A stretch of DNA of 64,000 bases from Boletus sp. NGJ (lineage: Eukaryota; Basidiomycota; Agaricomycetes; Boletales; Boletaceae): NCBI GenBank assembly GCA_019096195.1, contig JAGTXK010000021.1, positions 682,001 to 746,000 of the forward strand. The letters are read 5' to 3'. Shown here in pieces: positions 58,640 through 64,000 of this stretch (its first letter is position 1; every line of letters starts with the position of its first letter). The notes under the pieces are model-generated. The model had not been told where the DNA came from. It did not search any database and worked only from the letters and a program-made list of their open reading frames with translations. The position numbers and the translations under genes were made by a program.

Positions 58640-60268
58640 CTAAGTACAGATGTGCTCACTATCAGCCAGTCTCGCTGCTGCGCGTCCTGCTTTTATCCCA
58701 AACACGGTGCCCGCCGTCAGTCCGCTACCTCCTGGGTAGTTGTTATAATAAAGACCCCCAATCAACTCTCCAGTACAAAACAGACCCCGGATAACATCTC
58801 CACTCTCAGACAGTACGCCACCCGTCTCTGGATTGATTGCTAGACCACCAAATGTGAATGTGATCCCGCAGGCGACCTTGACAGCCAGGAACGGCCCTTC
58901 CTCGATTGGAAGGGCCCAGTTCGATTTTGCAAGGATCAATGACTTTCTAGAGGATTGGGTTGACAGGCCGTCTTTGATAGCTGGATCCCATTTGGAGCCT
59001 GGGTGTTCCATGCGGTGTTGGTGAATTGCGTCGTTATATTCGCGGACCGTCCACAGGAACCTTTGTTTGTCTTGTAGCCCCTTGTCCACTAATCTTTCAG
59101 CCAATTCATCGATAGTGGACGCTGTGATCTTCTCTACAACATCGTCGCCGTACTCTTCGCTTCGAAGCCGTGGAATCATTTTCGCGTCCCACACTTGGAA
59201 GGCAGAACCCTCCGGTTGCAGTAAGATTTGCTTCCCAAATTTCGCGTAAGTGTAGTTTCTGAAATCCAGGCCTTCGTCGACAAACCGCTCTCCGGTGACA
59301 TTCACCATAATGCCCAGCGGATATCCGGATTTTGTGAATTGATTGCTTAGCTCCCTGTCTCCGGCATCGGTGGGCGCATTTGCGTCCCAGCAAGTACTAT
59401 GGCATCCCCTCCAGTCACCGACGAGTTTGGCACCCATGGCTTGCGCCATCAGGATTCCATCTCCGGTATTGTAAGGGGTTCCGCGAACCTGAGCGTCGCT
59501 GAGCTATCGTTTTACGCAACGCGGTATATGGATACCCACCCGTGCATATTTCCAATCTGGTCCCAGGTGTTTCATGCGGAGGTCTCGGCTGGACTCGTAG
59601 CCTCCACATGCAAGAATAACAGCAGATGCCTTGAGAAGGACCTCCTCTCCGCTCTTCCGTACCACAACCCCCGTCACAGCGCTACCCTCGGTGACGAGCT
59701 TAACGGCAGGCGTATTGAACCACAGTTTAACACCCCGCTCCTGGAGCGCTCGCAAATCCGCCTTGATGAGCCCCTTTCCACCATCCTCCACGCTCAGCGC
59801 TAACCCTCCCCAGAACTTTTGCCTTCCATCCACTTGGTACGCTTGTCTGTGGAACGCCAGGATGAACGGTATCTTGACTGTCTCCGCCAGCCATTGTATT
59901 GCGTCCCTCGAATTCTCCACCATGGCCTTCACTAACTCGGGGTTCGGTTTGTTTTCTCCGAGGCGCATGATATCGCCGATAAAATCGTCTGCAGTGTAAG
60001 GTGCCACATCGATCTTTTCAGCTTGTTCGGCTGTCACGTTGGTGACGATGGGGAGGAGGTCTGCAAGCCCGGCGTGGACGGTACGATGGGCACCTGCTGT
60101 GAAATAGCCGTTCCCACCGACCCACTCTTCGGGTGCTTTTTCTACGATCAAGACGTCTTTGCAGCCCGCCTCGACTGCAGAAAGGGCGGCAGAAGCACCA
60201 GCGTGCCCACCACCCACGACGATGCAGTCAAGAGTTTGTGTCATTGGAGGATCGAACACGGCTGACAT
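58640..60268 (-). CDS. FAD-dependent fumarate-reductase/tricarballylate-dehydrogenase-like oxidoreductase
   Basis: There are two exons. The N-terminus MTQTLDCIVVGGGHAGASAA is a Rossmann dinucleotide motif, with another strand in DVLIVEKAPEEWVGGNGYFT. AVILACGGYESSRDLRMKHL is a second FAD-contacting strand. After a 52-nt intron at about 59489-59540 come VRGTPYNTGDGILMAQAMGA, YPLGIMVNVTGERFVDEG and GPFLAVKVACGITFTFGGLA. The C-terminal FAD motif is GELIGGLYYNNYPGGSGLTA, ending GTVFGIKAGRAAARLADSE at 58640. About 525 residues. Wording is closest to the TcuA (tricarballylate dehydrogenase) branch of FAD-binding family 2. The substrate is unknown. Same strand as the SDR gene, which ends 165 bp upstream of its start. 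Confidence 0.9.
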
Positions 60269-60432
60269 CTAGTAAAGACGGAACTTGTTTTATATTTAAT
60301 CCTAGGCTAACCACTGATGAAGTCACGAGTTGCCTCCATGTGAACCAAGCTGATTGTTGATTGCAATGATATGGATATATCATCCAATTCTCCGTTGCTA
60401 GATCCGCTACGCCCGATCGGACCTCCCGTTGT

Positions 60433-61592
60433 TCAGATTCGGGAAGGGTTTACAGCTAGGTACCCTCCATCGATAACCAACTCCTGTCCATTCATATATG
60501 CTGCGGCAGGCGACGCGAGGTATACCGCTGTACCAGCCATCTCCGCTCCTCTGTAGACAAAGATCAGGTGGATTTCGGTTCATGGATGGGTGGAGGAAAC
60601 ATGGATTCCACCGACTTACGTTCCAGGCCGTCCGGCAGGCAATGACACGACAGGCATGCCTACCGCGTCTGTCGCCTCTTGACCGGAAATAACGCTGTGC
60701 GTCATCTCGCTCTCGTACACACCTGGTGCAATTGCGTTGACGCGGACTGGGATACCTCGGAGGGCAAACTCTGTCGAGAGCATCTTGGTGAGGTGAGAAG
60801 CAGCTGCCTTTGAGCTGTTGTAACAGAACTAAAATCGCATCGTTTCAGTTGAGAAGCTTTGCGAAAGGGAAGAAAGACTGTTCCGCACATGTCTCTGCGC
60901 AACTTTAATCAGCCCACTGACGCTTGTGATGTTGATCACATTCGAAGTGAATCCGGGAATATCCTGAGATCCCTTGTCGAGCAATTCCAGGAAAGCCACA
61001 GTCATGAAGTAAATGGAGAACGTGTTGACGGAATACAATGCAGACCATTCTTCGAAGGACTCGTTGTTGAAGAGATACTGACTAATTTCTTCAGCCTTTT
61101 TGGGTGCCGTTGGTGACGGTGTGTTGAGTTCATCGGAGCGAGGGCCGCCTTGACCAGCACTGTCGCGGAGCAGTCAGCGACCAGAGGTCAACAGAAGCAG
61201 AATGGATTCTCACTTGTTCACAAGAATGTGTAACTTTCCTTCGTCGCTCCTGAGCTCCTGCACAGCCCGTTGGATATCGTCCTTGTTGGTGGTATCCATC
61301 TTCAGCCTAAGATGATGCAACGAACGACGTTGAAACAAGATCTAGTTACGCTGCGAACTTTGAGATCTCACGCGATCATGCTCCCCATGGTATCTTTCTT
61401 GCTGTTGTTCCAAGATTCGGCGATGTTCTGAAGAACCTCCAGTCGTCGCCCAGTGATATAGACACGCGCCCCGTTGGCAGCGAGCCCCTGAGCAATCATC
61501 AGTCCGATCCCGGTGCCACCGCCCGTCACGAGGGCAACTAGACCATTGAGGTTATACAGCTTTTCCAGCGTGAACTGAGTGGGGGAAGTCAT
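60433..61592 (-). CDS. Short-chain dehydrogenase/reductase
   Basis: The start [20 protein letters not shown] leads to [20 protein letters not shown], the TGxxxGIG cofactor motif, and [40 protein letters not shown] and [17 protein letters not shown] follow. The active-site Ser is in [17 protein letters not shown] and the Tyr-Lys pair in [20 protein letters not shown]. Next come [19 protein letters not shown] and [20 protein letters not shown]. It ends at 60433. Six exons, about 300 residues. A classical SDR with catalytic Asn, Ser, Tyr and Lys; an Arg after the first strand (TGRR) suggests NADPH. It is transcribed in the same direction as the FAD enzyme and may share its pathway. Confidence 0.92.
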
Positions 61593-61978
61593 GGTTGATA
61601 AGGGATTGGTGCAAGATGGGCGTGATAGGACGTTTGAAGGCCTCCGAGAACAGGGAACTTGGTCCGCGGTCCGACGAGCTGGACCGAGATCCCTTCGAAA
61701 GTGAACGTTTGAGCTCACGAGGTACTCAAATCAGATCTACGAGGCAAAGAGACAGATGACAAGTACATTTGGACGTATTACACTTTCGACACACTACCAA
61801 CAGTCAGATCAGTACATATCCAATATCCAAACAACAGACAGACCGTCCTCTATGTAAGGGAGGCTATACAACGACCAAGGGTAACAGAAAACAATATAGT
61901 AAGCGTAACCATTCAAGTAAAGTAATCATCGTTTACATTACATTCAACTCACCCTGCGGTATTCACCATGTCACCAAC
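61593..61978. other. Intergenic, nothing recognised
   Basis: This stretch lies between the SDR start and the F-box gene's stop. No ORF of note. Confidence 0.5.
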
Positions 61979-63100
61979 TTAAATAAACCTTAATGAGGGT
62001 AGCTGTGCCGCAAGCCCAAACAGCAACGACGGCTCGACCCAGCGACCCTCCGCCATCAAATTACTTAAGGAAGTGATGTGGTATATGGTGTCGATAAACA
62101 CGGGCAACGCAGCAAATGGTGAACCAAGCGCGGGTGAACTGAGATCTTGCAAGTATAAATTCTTAGCTTCTGGGATGCATAGTCGAGAAAGTATGGTGAT
62201 GAGTTCGGGTGGGATATCTGAGTCTTCATTGTCCACGCGGAGTGACAACGATCTGAGAAAAGGTAAAGCGACATCAGAATCACCAAGCAACGATCTTTGC
62301 AAGCGTAATTCCTGGAAAGTTTCGGCCTTGTGACAAATGCACAATCTGAGTTCCCGGAGTCGGAAGGAGACCTGTAACATTGACAGAATCTCATCGACGG
62401 CCTCTTCTCCGCGACTGAACCCATGGTGTGTGTAGTCCAGAAACGAAAGGTTTCCAAACAACTCTGGGAGCCATGTCAACCGCACGCCTTCCAACGTGGC
62501 TCGGGCAAGCCTCGGAGCAAAACCACCAAAGAGGTTGAACTCTTTGGTATCGTCGTTTTGGGGGTACCGAAGCGTGAGGGACTCAAGTTTCGGAGCTTCG
62601 ACAGCACCGTTGAAAGGTCGGTCACCCTGGTTGGGAGATCGATGATCCCACAGATAAGAAGTTGACCGACAAAAGGGTCCAAGCGCCGCATTCCACACGT
62701 ATGGGGCGTACGAGTTGAACCGGATGTCAAGCGATCGCAACGCAGAAAAGTGTGGGGCGAGGAGGTGCATCTGGAGTGCCACGATATCTATATCATATAA
62801 GGCCCTTGACCGAGGATATGACGCGAGTACAACATCGAGGGTGCACATTCGTGCACGACGAATGCGCTCTTTCCACATTTGCACATTGGAGTCAGGAGTA
62901 AGTGATACGCGTCGCCAAAGCGAGTGTGCGTGCGACGCGATAGCTCTCCAAGAATGGCACACGTGAGAAACGAGGATGGGGAACATCACGTCATCAACAG
63001 AGCCTAGGGCGAAAACATGCACGAGCAGCTCAGGAGGGAGATGATGGATCGGGTGTATGGGTAGATGGGAATTCGAGCTGGGATAAAGGGAAAGTATCAT
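61979..63100 (-). CDS. F-box protein with leucine-rich C-terminus
   Basis: The first well-placed ATG at 63100 (MILSLYPSSNSHLPIHPIHH) leads straight into the F-box LPPELLVHVFALGSVDDVMF, followed by ILVSHVCHSWRAIASHAHSL and WRRVSL. Degenerate leucine-rich repeats follow (LRSLDIRFNSYAP, LESLTLRYPQNDD, RLARATLEGVRLTWLPELF, LRELRLCICHKAE). It ends LAAQLPSLRFI at 61979. About 370 residues, one exon from the F-box onward. The frame stays open upstream to 63331, and a TATA-like CCATAAAAGG at 63428-63437 could serve a transcript with an extra 5' exon, so the true start may lie further up (for example ATG 63362 followed by GTGAGT). F-box proteins recruit substrates to SCF ubiquitin ligases; Agaricomycetes carry hundreds. 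Confidence 0.85.
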   Translation of the reverse strand: MILSLYPSSNSHLPIHPIHHLPPELLVHVFALGSVDDVMFPILVSHVCHSWRAIASHAHSLWRRVSLTPDSNVQMWKERIRRARMCTLDVVLASYPRSRALYDIDIVALQMHLLAPHFSALRSLDIRFNSYAPYVWNAALGPFCRSTSYLWDHRSPNQGDRPFNGAVEAPKLESLTLRYPQNDDTKEFNLFGGFAPRLARATLEGVRLTWLPELFGNLSFLDYTHHGFSRGEEAVDEILSMLQVSFRLRELRLCICHKAETFQELRLQRSLLGDSDVALPFLRSLSLRVDNEDSDIPPELITILSRLCIPEAKNLYLQDLSSPALGSPFAALPVFIDTIYHITSLSNLMAEGRWVEPSLLFGLAAQLPSLRFI

Positions 63101-64000
63101 GGACGGGCGTGATGTTAGCGTGGGAACAGCAGAGGCCTCGACGTTCGAGGCGAAGGCGACGTGACCATTGGTGCGATCTGCGAAGAACACCCTGCATTCC
63201 TTCCCGTCTGCCCGGGGTCTTGTGGGGGTCAGAAATACTCGGATGTGGATATGTGAGGGTCTACACGCACGATTCAAGTTGTACTTTGTCTTGAATAGCT
63301 CTCGTGAAAGAACGTGTGAGGACCAACTCACGGCGACGAGAGCGCCTGAGGGTCAAAGGCATAGATACCCGTGGGGGCAGGTTTGCCAGGAGATCAGAAA
63401 TTAAGAGTAAGACATGCGCGCCCTGGTCCTTTTATGGATCCGAATGAATAACTTCTAAGCCACAGGGGCAATCGAATGGGACACCATGGCACGAAGATCG
63501 GATCCGAGGAATAATGCAACGAGAGACAATCTGGTGGTGGTCAGGTGAGAGAGCAGACGCATGAGAGTGTCACCACGGTATTATATTGTCCTTGCTGTGC
63601 GATACCGAACTGTTGTGATGGAGAACTCAGCCATTCCTCGACAGCTGCCAGCGAGACTAATTCCGAGTCCGTTAAGGAAACCTGTTGCTTTTTGTTGTTC
63701 TTTTGAGACAACGAGACAAAGCGAGGACGCCGTTACCACAACCCGGACAACAAGGCAAGGCATCATTGCGAGCGCCGAGAACGTAACGAGATTATATATA
63801 TATATACGTGGTACAATTCTTTGTGGATCTCGTATACCAAAAATGCAGCATGCAAGGATTGGTGGTGGACGCACCTTTCCCTGGGTTGGCCCAGAATCGC
63901 AGGTTCGAATCCTGCCAAAAACCACTCTTTAGGGGGTTTCAGTGGGTAGTGGCATTTGCCGAGTCCCACAGCCGTGCTTATTACGTAACCCATGGGATAG
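63101..64000. other. Upstream flank of the F-box gene and right window edge
   Basis: No complete gene was recognised beyond the F-box gene. A tRNA-like T-arm motif lies at 63898-63914 (see findings), but no complete cloverleaf could be built around it. Confidence 0.4.
63794..63807. repeat. Short TA microsatellite
   Basis: Seven TA dinucleotides in a row in intergenic DNA near the right edge. Confidence 0.8.

Noticed and set aside
63835-63925. Functional tRNA gene
   Set aside because: There is an exact B-box and T-arm, but no matching acceptor stem and no 7-nt anticodon loop.
1-64000. CRISPR array, rRNA genes or virus-derived elements
   Set aside because: Nothing with regularly spaced repeats, rRNA-like sequence or capsid, integrase or polymerase motifs was recognised.

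Overview
The window is nuclear DNA of a filamentous basidiomycete, almost certainly an Agaricomycete (mushroom or wood-decay fungus). Genes are broken by many introns of about 45-65 nt with GT..AG (sometimes GC..AG) ends. The families are typical of that class: aryl-alcohol dehydrogenases, an A1 peptidase of the Agaricomycete type, DUF6533 and DUF6534 multi-span membrane proteins, and F-box proteins. No rRNA gene, CRISPR array, LTR element or transposase was recognised. Spliced models were worked out by eye, so exon edges are provisional except where given.

Left arm, 1-22 kb. This is a duplicated, partly decayed stretch followed by single-copy genes. The first 8.7 kb holds two copies of a unit made of a DUF6534-type membrane gene (minus strand) and the 3' end of a YEATS-domain gene. 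The complete YEATS gene is at 8.2-11.4 kb. Its 3' end is repeated as a decayed fragment near 2.4-2.7 kb. A small piece of the same repeat lies near 27.6 kb. Next, all on the minus strand, come an ADP/ATP carrier, a DUF6533 protein, an aryl-alcohol dehydrogenase pseudogene whose middle is inverted, an aspartic protease and a hotdog-fold thioesterase.

Middle, 22-51 kb. This is a dense housekeeping block. It holds a Ser/Thr kinase with a long disordered tail, a gene-poor gap (27-29.4 kb), a TPR/Mlp1-like nuclear-basket coiled-coil protein, a MOB-family protein, phosphopantothenoylcysteine decarboxylase (CoA synthesis), mitochondrial methionyl-tRNA synthetase, FEN1 flap endonuclease, a DUF3605 protein and a complete phospholipase D with PX, PH and two HKD motifs. 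Intergenic distances fall to about 100-250 bp. TPR/MOB and MetRS/FEN1 are divergent pairs, and PPCDC/MetRS and PLD/Dabb are convergent pairs.

Right arm, 51-64 kb. It carries a Dabb-domain protein, a DHHC palmitoyltransferase, a 5'-truncated sugar-transporter remnant, an intact aryl-alcohol dehydrogenase, a dienelactone hydrolase, an FAD-dependent fumarate-reductase/tricarballylate-dehydrogenase-like enzyme, a short-chain dehydrogenase and an F-box protein. The four enzymes between 54.9 and 61.6 kb are adjacent and could act together on small aromatic or lactone metabolites; this is inference from family and proximity only.

The most unusual observations are the clean internal inversion in the aryl-alcohol dehydrogenase pseudogene, the nested duplications at the left edge, and at least six GC-AG introns spread over four genes.
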